A DNA stretch of 64,000 nt from Neobacillus niacini (GCF_023715785.1 NZ_JAMBOX010000001.1:682001-746000), one strand, 5' to 3'; counted from the stretch's first letter, positions 17,140 to 25,983 are shown. Made by a program: numbers and translations. Notes: a model not told the origin generated them from the letters alone.

Positions 17140-17478
17140 ATGAAGAAATTGATATGCAAATATTGCGGAAACAAGGAATTTTACGTATTAACTGTTCATG
17201 AAACGCTATGCAAATGTGGCATGCACCTAACAAAACCCAGTGATTATCGCCTGGAGGACGACCACAAATGGAAGGAACTTTATCAATTAGAGCACAAACG
17301 CGAAGCGAGCCTCATTTCAAGAATCAGCCTGCTAAAACGGGCGATTGACAAATGTCTGGATGAGCGGGACCAAGCCGGGTTTCAAAAACTAACCGCCGAG
17401 CTGCGGACTTGCCAAAATTCGCTGCGTCAGCCGCGTACCCGCCTGAAAGAGCGCTTAAATGGAAAAAGTTTAACCTAA
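17140..17478 (+). CDS. Zinc-ribbon protein, unknown function
   Basis: The 112-residue protein starts with a short zinc ribbon, CKYCG and CKCG 16 residues apart, followed by a helical region rich in Lys, Glu and Leu (LISRISLLKRAIDKCLDERDQ) that probably forms a coiled coil. GGAGGT lies 7 bases before the ATG. A sigma-B promoter is directly upstream, so it is likely a general-stress gene. I know no named family. Confidence 0.7.
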   Translation: MKKLICKYCGNKEFYVLTVHETLCKCGMHLTKPSDYRLEDDHKWKELYQLEHKREASLISRISLLKRAIDKCLDERDQAGFQKLTAELRTCQNSLRQPRTRLKERLNGKSLT

Positions 17479-17508
17479 TAGAAGGATTTATTTTTTTGAA
17501 AATTACAT

Positions 17509-17533
17509 GTTTCATTTTTGAAAAGGCGGGTAT
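17509..17533 (+). promoter_or_regulatory. Sigma-B promoter of the GlsB-like gene
   Basis: GTTTCA (17509-17514), 13-bp spacer, GGGTAT (17528-17533); the ATG is 33 bp further. Confidence 0.8.
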
Positions 17534-17566
17534 TCAACATTGTACATCGACTGAAAGGAGAGATTG

Positions 17567-17824
17567 ATGATGGGATTTATTTGGTCATTAATTATTGGGG
17601 GAATCATCGGCTGGTTAGCAGGACTCATTCTGGGCCGTGACGTGCCGGGAGGAATTATCGGAAATATTATCGCAGGATTTATCGGTGCGTGGCTCGGATC
17701 ACTGCTGCTTGGCGGCTGGGGCCCAGTCATCGGAGGCTTCTACTTTATCCCCGCCCTCATCGGTGCCATCGCCCTTGTTTTCATCCTCAGCCTGATTCTC
17801 AAAGGCACCAAACACACAGCCTAA
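17567..17824 (+). CDS. GlsB/YeaQ/YmgE family stress membrane protein
   Basis: The 85-residue protein is a Gly-rich membrane protein with three helices (FIWSLIIGGIIGWLAGLILG, a Gly-rich middle helix, FYFIPALIGAIALVFILSLIL) and the GRDVPGGIIGNIIAGFIGAWLG signature of the transglycosylase-associated family. Members are stress-induced; the activity is unknown. Two or three start codons lie in a row (TTG 17564, ATG 17567, ATG 17570) after AAAGGAG; I use 17567. Sigma-B control is supported by the promoter just upstream. It ends at a strong terminator. Confidence 0.9.
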   Translation: MMGFIWSLIIGGIIGWLAGLILGRDVPGGIIGNIIAGFIGAWLGSLLLGGWGPVIGGFYFIPALIGAIALVFILSLILKGTKHTA

Positions 17825-17829
17825 TCTAT

Positions 17830-17865
17830 AAGAAGAGACTGCTGTATAACCGGCAGTCTCTTCTT
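17830..17865 (+). terminator. Terminator of the GlsB-like gene
   Basis: A 13-bp perfect stem AAGAAGAGACTGC/GCAGTCTCTTCTT is followed by ATTTTG, 6 bp past the stop. Confidence 0.9.
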
Positions 17866-17924
17866 ATTTTGTGTTTTCTTGTTATTGGCGGGACTTTGAG
17901 AGGTAATTAAAAAGGCGGTGGGGG

Positions 17925-18110
17925 CCTCTAAAATCGACTGAAATTACTTGAGCCAGGCACACATGCCTGGCTTTTTGGTGCAGGATTTTGGCTTTGACCA
18001 ATAAAAGTTGAAAACTGACCAATATATCAGGGAAAGTGACCAATAAAATCCTCGTACTGACCAATAAATCCCGGATTCCGACCAAAAAAGTTCAACGGGG
18101 ATGGTTTTTC
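17925..18110. repeat. Inverted single copy of the ATTGGTC repeat unit
   Basis: This is the 219-bp unit of 11.3-11.9 kb in opposite orientation: hairpin GCCAGGCA-CACA-TGCCTGGC, then five GACC(A)AT-type motifs starting at 17996, 18017, 18038, 18059 and 18080, exactly 21 bp apart. The spacers match those at 11.4 kb closely (for example AAAGTTGAAAACTGACCAAT). It lies downstream of rsbM. Confidence 0.93.
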
Positions 18111-18182
18111 ACTTTGATTTTGTTCTCACCCGTTTTGGGTTGCCAATCCCCCCATGGCCCTATCTTCACGCCCCCAATCATT

Positions 18183-19190
18183 TCAAACCGCCAAATTAGG
18201 CATCTTCCGGTAAATGCGTTCGTGCGGGTTAAATTCCTCGTAGTCGACGCCTTTTGGCAAAAATAGAATTGATTCTTTGCTTCCGAGGCCGAGGAAGCCG
18301 CCCGCCGCCAGGCTGTCGTAGAATAGGCGGTGGACCTGCTGCTGAAGGCTGTTGGCGAAATAAATCATGACGTTGCGGCAGAGGATCACGTGGAACTCGT
18401 TAAACGAGCCGTCGGTGACCAGATTGTGCTGGGCGAAAATCAGGTTGTCGTCCAGCAACGGCTTAAAATACGCACATTGATGATCGGTCGTGTAGTACTC
18501 GGAAAAGGCCTTCGTTCCGCCTGCCTTCAAGTAATTTTTTGTATACTGTTGCATTTTCTTGAGCGGGAAGGCGCCTTTTTGCGCGGCAGAAAGGGCCTTT
18601 TCGTTCATATCGGTAGCGTAAATTTTTGTCTTTTCGGCCAGCCCCTCCTCGCGGATGAGAATGGCCATTGAATAGACCTCTTCGCCGGTCGCGCAGCCCG
18701 CATGCCAGATGCGAATCTCGGGAAGCTCGCGCAGCAGCGGCACCACCTCAGTGCGAAACGCGGCAAAGAAACTCGGGTCCCGGTACATCTCCGTCATTCG
18801 AATCGACAGGTCATTCAACAATCGCTCCAACGTCCCGGGCACGTGCAGTACTTTTTCCAATAACGCGGTGATCGTCGGGACCCGCTCGCCCTTTATTCGA
18901 TTCAAAATCCTCCGGGTCAGCGAGGCCCGGACATAACCGCGAAAGTCGTAGCCATACATTTGATATAGGGCCTCAAGCAGCAAATTGATCTCGATTTCCT
19001 GAACCTCGGTCAGCGCGAACGACTCCGTTTCATTGGAAAAATCAGCCGCCGAAACCGCTTCGTCCCGAGACTGAGACTCTGCTATTGGCTCCACAGCAAG
19101 ATTTGTATTTTTTTCAAAAGTCGCCTCCGGTTGTCGCTCCTCGACTTCAGGTGACTTCTTCCTCAACGGTTGGCTTGTTAAACTGTTCAC
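18183..19190 (-). CDS. rsbM: CheR-type methyltransferase RsbM, modulator of RsbK
   Basis: RsbM methylates the sensor kinase RsbK in Bacillus cereus-type sigma-B control. The 335-residue protein has a variable Glu/Ser-rich N-terminal part (about 1-75), a CheR N-terminal helical domain (LLEALYQMYGYDFRGY, SLTRRI) and the SAM-binding domain with IWHAGCATGEEVYSMAI and VILCRNVMIYF. The start is a GTG overlapping the rsbK stop (GTGA), with AGGTGAAG 8 bases upstream; a TTG 27 bases upstream is possible. Translational coupling to rsbK and the adjacent sigB operon support RsbM rather than a chemotaxis CheR; no chemotaxis genes are nearby. Confidence 0.9.
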   Translation of the reverse strand: MNSLTSQPLRKKSPEVEERQPEATFEKNTNLAVEPIAESQSRDEAVSAADFSNETESFALTEVQEIEINLLLEALYQMYGYDFRGYVRASLTRRILNRIKGERVPTITALLEKVLHVPGTLERLLNDLSIRMTEMYRDPSFFAAFRTEVVPLLRELPEIRIWHAGCATGEEVYSMAILIREEGLAEKTKIYATDMNEKALSAAQKGAFPLKKMQQYTKNYLKAGGTKAFSEYYTTDHQCAYFKPLLDDNLIFAQHNLVTDGSFNEFHVILCRNVMIYFANSLQQQVHRLFYDSLAAGGFLGLGSKESILFLPKGVDYEEFNPHERIYRKMPNLAV

Positions 19191-22087
19191 TCTGACTTCA
19201 CCTGCTCTGTCAGCCAAACCCGCATCAACGAGAATAGCTGGTCAATATTCAACGGCTTGGTGATGTAATCGGAGGCGCCCGCCTCCATGCATTTGTCGCG
19301 CTCGCCCTTCATGGCCTTGGCGGTCAGCGCAATGATAGGCAGATCCAAGAGTCCAAGCTCGCCGCGAATGATCGTCATTGCCTCATAGCCGCCCATGACT
19401 GGCATCATGATGTCCATAAAAATCAGGTCAAAATCGGCTTGGTCCCGCAACATTTCGATTGCCCCGCGCCCGTTCTTCGCGACCTTGACCGTGACACCCT
19501 TGCGCTCAAGCGCCGTTACCAGCGCAAACACGTTGCGGCTGTCATCCTCGACAAGCAGCACTTTCTTACCGTTAAATAACTCATCATCGGAACTGCATTC
19601 TGCCTCAGACTGCTCGTCAGCAGTCGAATCTTCCTCGAGCCAGGCCACCGGCTCAGCCTCGTCCTCCACCACACGTCCGGCAGCGACTTCTTCAAATGCT
19701 GAAAAAATTTCCTGCTCGACTTCGAGTCGGCTCGGGATATACAACGTAAACGTGCTGCCCTTGCCGACCTCGCTCTCGACTTCGAGGGCACCGCCGAGCA
19801 AACGGGTGAATTCACGGCAAATCGAGAGGCCGAGCCCGGTACCGCCATATTGCCGGTTGGTCGTTCCATCCACCTGCCGGAATGCATCAAAAATAATTTG
19901 CTGTTTATCCTCCGGGATGCCAATGCCGGTATCTGTTACCGAAATCGCTAATACCGGAGACCCGGCTGGCAATTGTGGCAGGTTCTGGGCCACGTTATCC
20001 TCATGCTGACCGAGTTTTCCAGTTGCATCCGCTGGACCCTGACTGAGTTTTTCAGTTGCACTCGCCGGACCCTGGTCGATTTCTCCAAACTTCTCGAACA
20101 CGCCACCCGGACCCTGGCCGATTTTCTCAGCCTCGGCCAGGGCAATCCGTACCGTTACCGACCCCTGTTCGGTAAACTTGAACGCATTAGACAGCAAATT
20201 TTTCAAAATTTGCTGGAGGCGCTGGCCGTCTGTGGAAATCACCGGCGGCACATCCGGTTCGGTCACGACCTCAAACGTCACATTCTTCTTCGCTGCGACT
20301 GGGTCGAACAAGCTTTTCAGCGTTTGCGGCAGCTCAGTGACATTCACTTCGTCTGTTAAAATTTCAATTTTTCCAGCCTCGATTTTCGATAAATCGAGGA
20401 TGTCGTCAATCAGCCGCAGCAAATCGGCGCCGGATGTGTTAATGACGCGGGCGTATTCGCCGACCTCGTCCTCGTCCATATCCGCACCGTTTTCCATCAG
20501 CATTTGCGACAAAATCAAAATACTGTTCAACGGCGTCCGCAGCTCATGCGACATATTCGCCAGAAAATCGGACTTGTACTGCGAGCTCGCTTGAAGCTTG
20601 CGCGAATATTCCTCGAGCTCGTCCTTCGCTTTTTTCAGCTCGTACGCCCGCTGTTCAGCAAACTGCCTCTGCTCCTCCAAATAGTCATTGGTAATTTTCA
20701 GCTGCTCCTGCTGCATTTGCAATTCCTCGGATTGCGCCTGAAGCTCTTCGGACTGCGCCTGGAGTTCCTCCGTCATGACCTGCGACTCGCCCAGCAGCCG
20801 CTCGACCTCCATCCGACCGAGCACGCTGGTAATCGACGAGCCGAACTTGTCCTGCAGCAGGTCGAGCAAGGTCAGGTGCTGCGAGAGGAATGGCTGCATC
20901 GCCGCGAACTCGACGACTGCCTCCACCCGGCCCTCATATAAAATCGGCGCCACCAATAAATTCCGCGGGGACGACGCGCCCAAGCCGCTCGTCACTTTCA
21001 TGTGCTCCTCCGGCAATTGGTCGATAAGAAAAATCCGCTGATCAAGTGCAGCTTGGCCGACCAAGCCTTCCCCGAACCGAAAACTCGTCTTCACGGCTAC
21101 CTCATCATCCTCCGTTGCATAACCGGCAACTTTGGCGAAGTCGACCTCGCTCCCCTGCGTCCGGCGCAGATAGACGACCCCGTAACAGGCGTTAAGCAGC
21201 GGCGCGAGCCGGGTAATGAACTTGTGCGCCAGCTCGTTGATGTCGGTTATCCCCTGATACATCATGGAAATGTCGGTCATGCTTTTTTGCACCCATTGCT
21301 GCTTTTCGAGACTGCCAAGCAGGCTGTTCATCGCCTCGGCGAGCTCGTGCGTTTCATCATTCGTCTTCACGCTAATCCGCGTCGTCAAGTCTACCTTTGA
21401 ATCGGTAATATTCTGAATCGTCCTCACGACCTGTTTAATCGTTTTGACAATCGAATTTGACAGGACCAACGCCGTTGCAATCGTGATCACAGTGACCAAG
21501 ATGATAATTGCGTATAGGGTAATTTTTAAATTGGTATTATTTTGCCTGAGCTCACTGGTGCGCTCCTCAGTGAGTTTCTTTTCTTTTTCCAAAAAAGAAG
21601 TCAGTTGGGTGCGGAGCTGGTCGGTTACCTTTTTGCCGGTCTGCTGCCCGAAATGCTTGGCCAACTCCGCTTCCTTGCCCTCCCGCTTTTGATTGATTGA
21701 GTATTCGCCTGTATTCGTGACCCAGTTTTGAATCAGCGGCTTAATTTCCTCGAGATTGCGCTGCTGGCTGCTGTTATTTTTCAACAAAGAATGGAGTTTG
21801 TTGTAGTTGTCGAGCCAGTTGCGGTTGCCTTGATGGTACGGCTCGAGGTACTCCTCCTGCCCGGTCAGCACATAGCCGCGCATCCCGGTTTCCATGTCGA
21901 GGACATTTTTTTGAATTTGATTGGCGAGGTTATGAACCTCGAGATCGTGCTGCGAAATGAATTCAACCTCGTTCTGCAGCGCCGTCATCCTATTGATGAC
22001 AATAAGCAGGGACAGGACGAGGCAAACTAGGATCGTCAAATAGCCAGTAATGATTTTGGCATGAATGCTGTAGTTGAAGCCCTTCAT
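19187..22087 (-). CDS. rsbK: Hybrid sensor histidine kinase RsbK controlling sigma-B
   Basis: RsbK senses stress and drives RsbY, which releases sigma-B. The 966-residue protein has: TM1 (about 12-32), an extracytoplasmic CHASE3-like domain (to about 185) with DMETGMRGYVLTGQEEYL, TM2 (about 190-210), HAMP, GAF (about 280-425), a Glu/Gln coiled coil with EELQAQS repeats (about 440-500), HisKA with His514 in NMSHELRTPLN, a HATPase with DTGIGIP and GGTGLGLS, and a C-terminal receiver with Asp892 in LIFMDIMMP. About 58 residues of repeats are inserted in the ATPase domain before DTGIGIP (see findings). I chose the ATG at 22087, 6 bases after AAGGGGGTG. Confidence 0.93.
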   Translation of the reverse strand: MKGFNYSIHAKIITGYLTILVCLVLSLLIVINRMTALQNEVEFISQHDLEVHNLANQIQKNVLDMETGMRGYVLTGQEEYLEPYHQGNRNWLDNYNKLHSLLKNNSSQQRNLEEIKPLIQNWVTNTGEYSINQKREGKEAELAKHFGQQTGKKVTDQLRTQLTSFLEKEKKLTEERTSELRQNNTNLKITLYAIIILVTVITIATALVLSNSIVKTIKQVVRTIQNITDSKVDLTTRISVKTNDETHELAEAMNSLLGSLEKQQWVQKSMTDISMMYQGITDINELAHKFITRLAPLLNACYGVVYLRRTQGSEVDFAKVAGYATEDDEVAVKTSFRFGEGLVGQAALDQRIFLIDQLPEEHMKVTSGLGASSPRNLLVAPILYEGRVEAVVEFAAMQPFLSQHLTLLDLLQDKFGSSITSVLGRMEVERLLGESQVMTEELQAQSEELQAQSEELQMQQEQLKITNDYLEEQRQFAEQRAYELKKAKDELEEYSRKLQASSQYKSDFLANMSHELRTPLNSILILSQMLMENGADMDEDEVGEYARVINTSGADLLRLIDDILDLSKIEAGKIEILTDEVNVTELPQTLKSLFDPVAAKKNVTFEVVTEPDVPPVISTDGQRLQQILKNLLSNAFKFTEQGSVTVRIALAEAEKIGQGPGGVFEKFGEIDQGPASATEKLSQGPADATGKLGQHEDNVAQNLPQLPAGSPVLAISVTDTGIGIPEDKQQIIFDAFRQVDGTTNRQYGGTGLGLSICREFTRLLGGALEVESEVGKGSTFTLYIPSRLEVEQEIFSAFEEVAAGRVVEDEAEPVAWLEEDSTADEQSEAECSSDDELFNGKKVLLVEDDSRNVFALVTALERKGVTVKVAKNGRGAIEMLRDQADFDLIFMDIMMPVMGGYEAMTIIRGELGLLDLPIIALTAKAMKGERDKCMEAGASDYITKPLNIDQLFSLMRVWLTEQVKSE

Positions 22088-22194
22088 CACGGCCACCCCC
22101 TTCTGTTTTTTCCTATTTCTATCATATCGTTTCTATTAAATTCGCCCAATGGGGCATGTGTCCTGGGCCTATTTTCCCTTTTAAAAATTTCCTA

Positions 22195-22220
22195 GTTTTA
22201 AATGGGCGGCCGGCGGGTAT
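22195..22220 (+). promoter_or_regulatory. Sigma-B promoter of dps
   Basis: GTTTTA (22195-22200), 14-bp spacer, GGGTAT (22215-22220); the ATG is 36 bp downstream. Confidence 0.8.
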
Positions 22221-22256
22221 GCACAAAGTATCACCATATAATGGAGGTTTTCAAAA

Positions 22257-22721
22257 ATGGCTAGAACAAGAACAAAGAATCAAGCTACTATACTTTCAGA
22301 GACGATGAACAAGCAGGTGGCGAATTTTTCGGTCCTGTATATGAAACTGCATCATTACCACTGGTATATAAAAGGAGAGAACTTTTTCACCTTGCACGTG
22401 AAGTTTGAAGAATTGTATACCGAGGCGGCCCTCCATGTCGATACGATCGCTGAGCGGCTGTTGGCCTTGGGTGGGACGCCGATTTCCACACTGCAAGGCG
22501 CTTTGGAGATGGCTACGATTTCGGAAGCAACCGGCGACGAGTCGACACAGGATATGGTTCAGACACTGGCCGATGACCTGACTGCCATTTGCAAAGAGCT
22601 TACCGAAGGAATCACCTCGGCCGAGGAAAATGACGATCAGCCGACCGCCGATCTCTTCACGTCGATTCGGGCCTCACTGGAAAAACACCGCTGGATGCTG
22701 AAAGCGTATCTCGCGGAATAA
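22257..22721 (+). CDS. dps: Dps-family ferritin-like DNA-protection protein
   Basis: Dps forms dodecameric shells that oxidise and store iron and protect DNA during stress. The 154-residue protein has the ferroxidase ligands across the subunit interface: LHHYHWYIKG, FTLHVKFEELY and AALHVDTIAERLLALGG. A GGAGG lies before the ATG and a terminator follows. In B. cereus a ferritin-like gene is also linked to sigB; the sigma-B promoter here is among the best in the window. It is transcribed against rsbY and away from rsbK. Confidence 0.96.
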   Translation: MARTRTKNQATILSETMNKQVANFSVLYMKLHHYHWYIKGENFFTLHVKFEELYTEAALHVDTIAERLLALGGTPISTLQGALEMATISEATGDESTQDMVQTLADDLTAICKELTEGITSAEENDDQPTADLFTSIRASLEKHRWMLKAYLAE

Positions 22722-22738
22722 CTGCAAACAACACGACT

Positions 22739-22763
22739 GGGTGCTGGCTCTTCGCCGGCACCC
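22739..22763 (+). terminator. Terminator of dps
   Basis: GGGTGCTGGC (22739-22748) pairs with GCCGGCACCC (22754-22763), loop TCTTC, followed by GTTTTTT. Confidence 0.85.
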
Positions 22764-22815
22764 GTTTTTTATAGAAATTTGTCCTATTGTGGAGGACAAC
22801 CTTTTTTAAGACTCC

Positions 22816-23010
22816 TTTTCGTGTGGGTATAAGAATTCATAGGCGGAGATTTTCCGTCTAATGTATAGCGTCGAGACTTAAGAAGCAGAAATAAGCGGAG
22901 AAATTCCGCTTAACTGCTCTACATAAGGCAAAATCCAACCATTTTTATAAGATAAACGGAATTTTTCCGTTTAATCCTCAACACGTTATAATAGAGCCTT
23001 TTTTTTAAAA
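22816..23010. repeat. AAGCGGA palindrome element, copy 1
   Basis: Three palindromes: AGGCGGAGATTTTCCGTCTA (22841), AAGCGGAGAAATTCCGCTT (22893) and AAACGGAATTTTTCCGTTT (22954), with linkers shared with the copy at 29506 (CTAATGTATA, GGAGAATT/GAAATTCC, AATAGAGC at the end). It lies between dps and rsbY. Confidence 0.85.
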
Positions 23011-23013
23011 AAA

Positions 23014-24147
23014 TCACCTCGTCGAAATCATCACCAAGCACATGTCGTCCTTCTGGGCCTGGAGGGGTTCGGCGCTTGGCAGGAGCGCCTCTAACAGGGC
23101 CTCAGGATCCTCCGTCGCCCGCAGGCCATCGACCAACTTCAGCCTCGCATCCTGGTATTCTTCCTCCAACCACTCCGACAGCCCGTCGGTAAACAGCAGA
23201 ATCCGGGCGTCCTCCTTATAGGGAATCACCCCTTTTGTTACCTCTATTTTTTCGAAAAAGCCAAGTGCGCAGCAGCCCTGATCCAGCAGCTGCAATTGCC
23301 CATCGACCAGCGCGAGACCTGCCGGGTGGCCGGCATTGACATACTCAATCGTCCGGTTCTCGGTGTCCAAAACAAAGTAAATCGCGGTAAAATAGTAGTT
23401 TATTAGACTTTCCGGCATATGAAGCTGGTTCATGCGCCGGTTCAGCTCCTGCATCACGGCTTCCGGATCGCCCAGGCCTGTAATGGTATCCTTCAACGCC
23501 GAATAGATGTACATACACACGAGTGACGACGAAATTCCGTGGCCCATCATATCAAGCAAAATAACCCCGTAGCGGTTGGGGCTAATCTGGTACCAGATGT
23601 ACAAGTCACCAGCAAGCTCGAATGATGGCTTGTACACCGCGGAAATCCGGACGTCGTCGTTCGCCAGCGGTTTGCTAAGCACGCTGCGCTGGACCTGCTT
23701 GGCCAAGTCCAGCTCAAATTGAATTCGTTTATCGCGCTCCTTGCGTAAATTTTTCTCGTGTTTCAGGCGGAGCACCGAGCGCATCCGGGCCAGCAGCTCC
23801 ACTTTATTAATTGGTTTCATCACATAATCCAGTGCGCCGGCGTCCATCGCTTCGGCCATTTTATAGGAATCCCCCATTGCTGTGACAAAAATAATCGGCA
23901 GGTCGTGGAACCGCTCGGTGGCGAGAATCGTCCGGCACGCCTCAATTCCATCAATTTCCGGCATCATCAGGTCCATCAAAATCAAGTCGACTGGCACCTC
24001 AAGCGGCTTGTCCGCATCTAGCTGCAAATAGTCATACAGCTCCCGGGCCGACGTCAGCGACACCAGTTTATCGTAACCGCCTTTTTGCAGGATTTTTTCA
24101 ATTATCATCAAATTCGTCAAATTATCATCGACTATTACAATATTCAT
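23014..24147 (-). CDS. rsbY: Response regulator PP2C phosphatase RsbY
   Basis: RsbY dephosphorylates RsbV-P, which lets RsbV capture RsbW and free sigma-B. The 377-residue protein has an N-terminal receiver (about 2-125) with acidic pocket IVDDN and phospho-acceptor Asp59 in LILMDLMMP, Thr and Lys at FVTAMGD and YVMKP, a linker helix, and a SpoIIE/PP2C domain (about 165-375) with FELAGDLYIW, LLDMMGHGISSSLV and ILLFTDGLSEW metal motifs. The receiver-PP2C fusion is the B. cereus RsbY form, different from RsbU/RsbP of B. subtilis. I chose the ATG at 24147 (MNIVIVDDN). Confidence 0.94.
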   Translation of the reverse strand: MNIVIVDDNLTNLMIIEKILQKGGYDKLVSLTSARELYDYLQLDADKPLEVPVDLILMDLMMPEIDGIEACRTILATERFHDLPIIFVTAMGDSYKMAEAMDAGALDYVMKPINKVELLARMRSVLRLKHEKNLRKERDKRIQFELDLAKQVQRSVLSKPLANDDVRISAVYKPSFELAGDLYIWYQISPNRYGVILLDMMGHGISSSLVCMYIYSALKDTITGLGDPEAVMQELNRRMNQLHMPESLINYYFTAIYFVLDTENRTIEYVNAGHPAGLALVDGQLQLLDQGCCALGFFEKIEVTKGVIPYKEDARILLFTDGLSEWLEEEYQDARLKLVDGLRATEDPEALLEALLPSAEPLQAQKDDMCLVMISTR

Positions 24148-24169
24148 AGCTGCCCCCAATCTTCTTGAG

Positions 24170-24300
24170 TTGGTGAGATAAATTGTTTACCGCGTTACCG
24201 CAATGGTGGCCTGTCCCCCATCTATTCACCACAATACCGTATCAAGGGGCTAACCCCCATCCAGTCACCGCAATAACGCATCAAGGGTCTGCCCCCCGCT
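24170..24300. repeat. Partial tandem copies of the sigB 3' end
   Basis: The end of sigB (minus strand CTTGATGCGTTATTGCGGTGA) is followed by a decayed copy, CTTGATACGGTATTGTGGTGA, and a weaker third one, CCATTGCGGTAACGCGGTAA, with linkers ATGGGGG(T/A). The period is about 40 bp. Confidence 0.6.
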
Positions 24301-25062
24301 CGCCAGTTCCTTCCGCAGTTTGGCCAGCGCTTTTTTCTGCAGCCGCGACACATGCATTTGCGAAATTCCCAGATACTCACCGGTCTCCCGCTGGCTTTTA
24401 TTCGCAATAAACGTACAATGAATGATTGCCTTTTCCCGCTCCGACAGCACATCTAGAGCGCTTTCGAGCAACAGCTTCTGATCGACTTTTTCAAACCCCT
24501 CATCTGGGGTGCCGACGACATCGAGCACCGTGACCGTGCTCCCCTCGGAACCCTGTTCAAACGACTGGTCAACGGAGGCGGCCTGATAACTCTTCCCCAT
24601 CTCCATCGCTTCTAACACTTCTTCTTCGGAAATCTCCATATAGTCGGCGATTTCGTGGATTTTCGGCGATCGTTGATACTGATTCGTCAGCTCGTCCACC
24701 ACTGTTTTCAGCTTCGGCCATACATCCTTGATCCGCCGCGGCACGTGAACGCTCCAGGTTTTGTCCCGTAAAAATCGCTTGATCTCGCCAATCACCGTCG
24801 GAATCAAGAACGACTCAAACGGCCGGCCGACACTGACGTCAAACCTGCGGATCGCCGACAACAACCCAATCATCCCCACCTGTACGATATCTTCGTGAAA
24901 ATCTTTCCCTTTGGAATACTTTCGGGCAATGCTTCCGATTAGGGCCGAGTATTGCTCCACGAGCGCATTTTGGGCCTCCGGACTTTCGGTCTCCTGAAAC
25001 TCCTGAATCAGCGCCTCAATTTCTTCCTTACTTCTTCTCCTGGTTTGAGATGGTTGTGTCAT
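24265..25062 (-). CDS. sigB: General-stress RNA polymerase sigma factor SigB
   Basis: Sigma-B directs the general stress regulon. The 265-residue group 3 sigma has region 2 (KYSKGKDFHEDIVQVGMIGLLSAIRRFDVSVGRPFESFLIPTVIGEIKRFLRD, here in several parts), region 3 with VHVPRRIKDVWPKL, and region 4 with SQRETGEYLGISQMHVSRLQKKAL. It overlaps the rsbW end by 35 bp, so translation is coupled. ATG at 25062 (MTQPSQT) is 10 bases after GGGGAG. It is the last gene of rsbV-rsbW-sigB; rsbY follows with its own ribosome site. Confidence 0.97.
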   Translation of the reverse strand: MTQPSQTRRRSKEEIEALIQEFQETESPEAQNALVEQYSALIGSIARKYSKGKDFHEDIVQVGMIGLLSAIRRFDVSVGRPFESFLIPTVIGEIKRFLRDKTWSVHVPRRIKDVWPKLKTVVDELTNQYQRSPKIHEIADYMEISEEEVLEAMEMGKSYQAASVDQSFEQGSEGSTVTVLDVVGTPDEGFEKVDQKLLLESALDVLSEREKAIIHCTFIANKSQRETGEYLGISQMHVSRLQKKALAKLRKELASGGQTLDALLR

Positions 25063-25510
25063 GAATTTCACGCTCCCCACTCAAGTACTTCGCCATGAAG
25101 ACCGTTACTCCGGAATGGTTCAACACTCGGACTTCATCCATCAGCGTTTCTATTAAATATAGGCCTAACCCTCCCTCTGAAAGCTGTTCCACTGTACTAC
25201 ATTCCGTATAAGGGCCAAGTTCCTGTTTCTTTTGCATAAAATTAAAGCTCTTGCCGCTGTCGGCTACCGCCATTTCCAGCTTGTCCTCGTAAATTCCAAA
25301 GCCGACAATCACCTCGCCGCCCTCATCCATGGCATAAGCGTGCTGAACGGCGTTGGTGATCGCCTCGCTTAAGGCAATCTTCATATCCTCTATTTCCTCG
25401 TATGTAAAGCCCATCCGGCTGGCAATCCCCGACAGGGTTAAGCGCATCACACCAACATACTCCGGCTTGGCCGGAATCTTCATTTCAATATAATCCATCA
25501 CGTCACCCAT
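25028..25510 (-). CDS. rsbW: Anti-sigma-B factor and serine kinase RsbW
   Basis: RsbW binds sigma-B to hold it inactive and phosphorylates RsbV. The 160-residue GHKL kinase-like protein has DYIEMKIPAKPEYVGVMRLT at the N-terminus, the N-box in ALSEAITNAVQHAY, VADSGKSF (G1) and SEGGLGLYLIETLMD (G2). The ATG at 25510 aligns with family starts and follows AAAGGA. It begins 5 bp after rsbV. Confidence 0.97.
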   Translation of the reverse strand: MGDVMDYIEMKIPAKPEYVGVMRLTLSGIASRMGFTYEEIEDMKIALSEAITNAVQHAYAMDEGGEVIVGFGIYEDKLEMAVADSGKSFNFMQKKQELGPYTECSTVEQLSEGGLGLYLIETLMDEVRVLNHSGVTVFMAKYLSGEREIHDTTISNQEKK

Positions 25511-25514
25511 TCCC

Positions 25515-25826
25515 CTATCCTTTCATTTGCATCACATGGCTTAATCCGGTGATTTCAAACAGCCGCTTGAGCCTGTCCGACAGGTTCGTCAGTCTCAACT
25601 CTCCGCCATTATTCTTCATTTGTTTAAACAACCCAACGAACACCCCAAGACCGGTACTATCCAAATACGTCACGTCCTTCAGATCGACGATAATCGTTTT
25701 GCTATTTCCGTCAGCCAGAGCCGCTAACTCCTCCCGCAGCTGCGGCGCCGTAAACGCATCAATCTCCCCGGCCACTTTTACGACAACCCCCTGGTCACTT
25801 TGCTTTTTGTCTATTGTTATATTCAT
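25515..25826 (-). CDS. rsbV: Anti-sigma-B factor antagonist RsbV
   Basis: Unphosphorylated RsbV binds RsbW and releases sigma-B. The 103-residue STAS-domain protein has AGEIDAFTAPQLREEL and YLDSTGLGVFVGLF; the Ser in LDSTGLG is the RsbW phosphorylation site in the family. It is first in rsbV-rsbW-sigB and has its own sigma-B promoter (25859-25884), giving positive feedback. Confidence 0.97.
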   Translation of the reverse strand: MNITIDKKQSDQGVVVKVAGEIDAFTAPQLREELAALADGNSKTIIVDLKDVTYLDSTGLGVFVGLFKQMKNNGGELRLTNLSDRLKRLFEITGLSHVMQMKG

Positions 25827-25858
25827 CCATCCTCACCTCAAAATGATTTATTTGTTAT

Positions 25859-25884
25859 ATACCCACCTTGTTTATATCCAAAAC
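25859..25884 (-). promoter_or_regulatory. Sigma-B promoter of rsbV-rsbW-sigB
   Basis: Minus-strand GTTTTG (25879-25884), 14-bp spacer, GGGTAT (25859-25864), 33 bp before the rsbV ATG. It places sigB under its own control, as in B. subtilis and B. cereus. Confidence 0.85.
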
Positions 25885-25983
25885 CTATTTTTAAAAAAAA
25901 TAATTTCTAGTATTATACCAAAATATGCTAATTAGACGAATAACCCAGATGACCTAGTACAATAGTAGGAGTTTGAACTCGCC

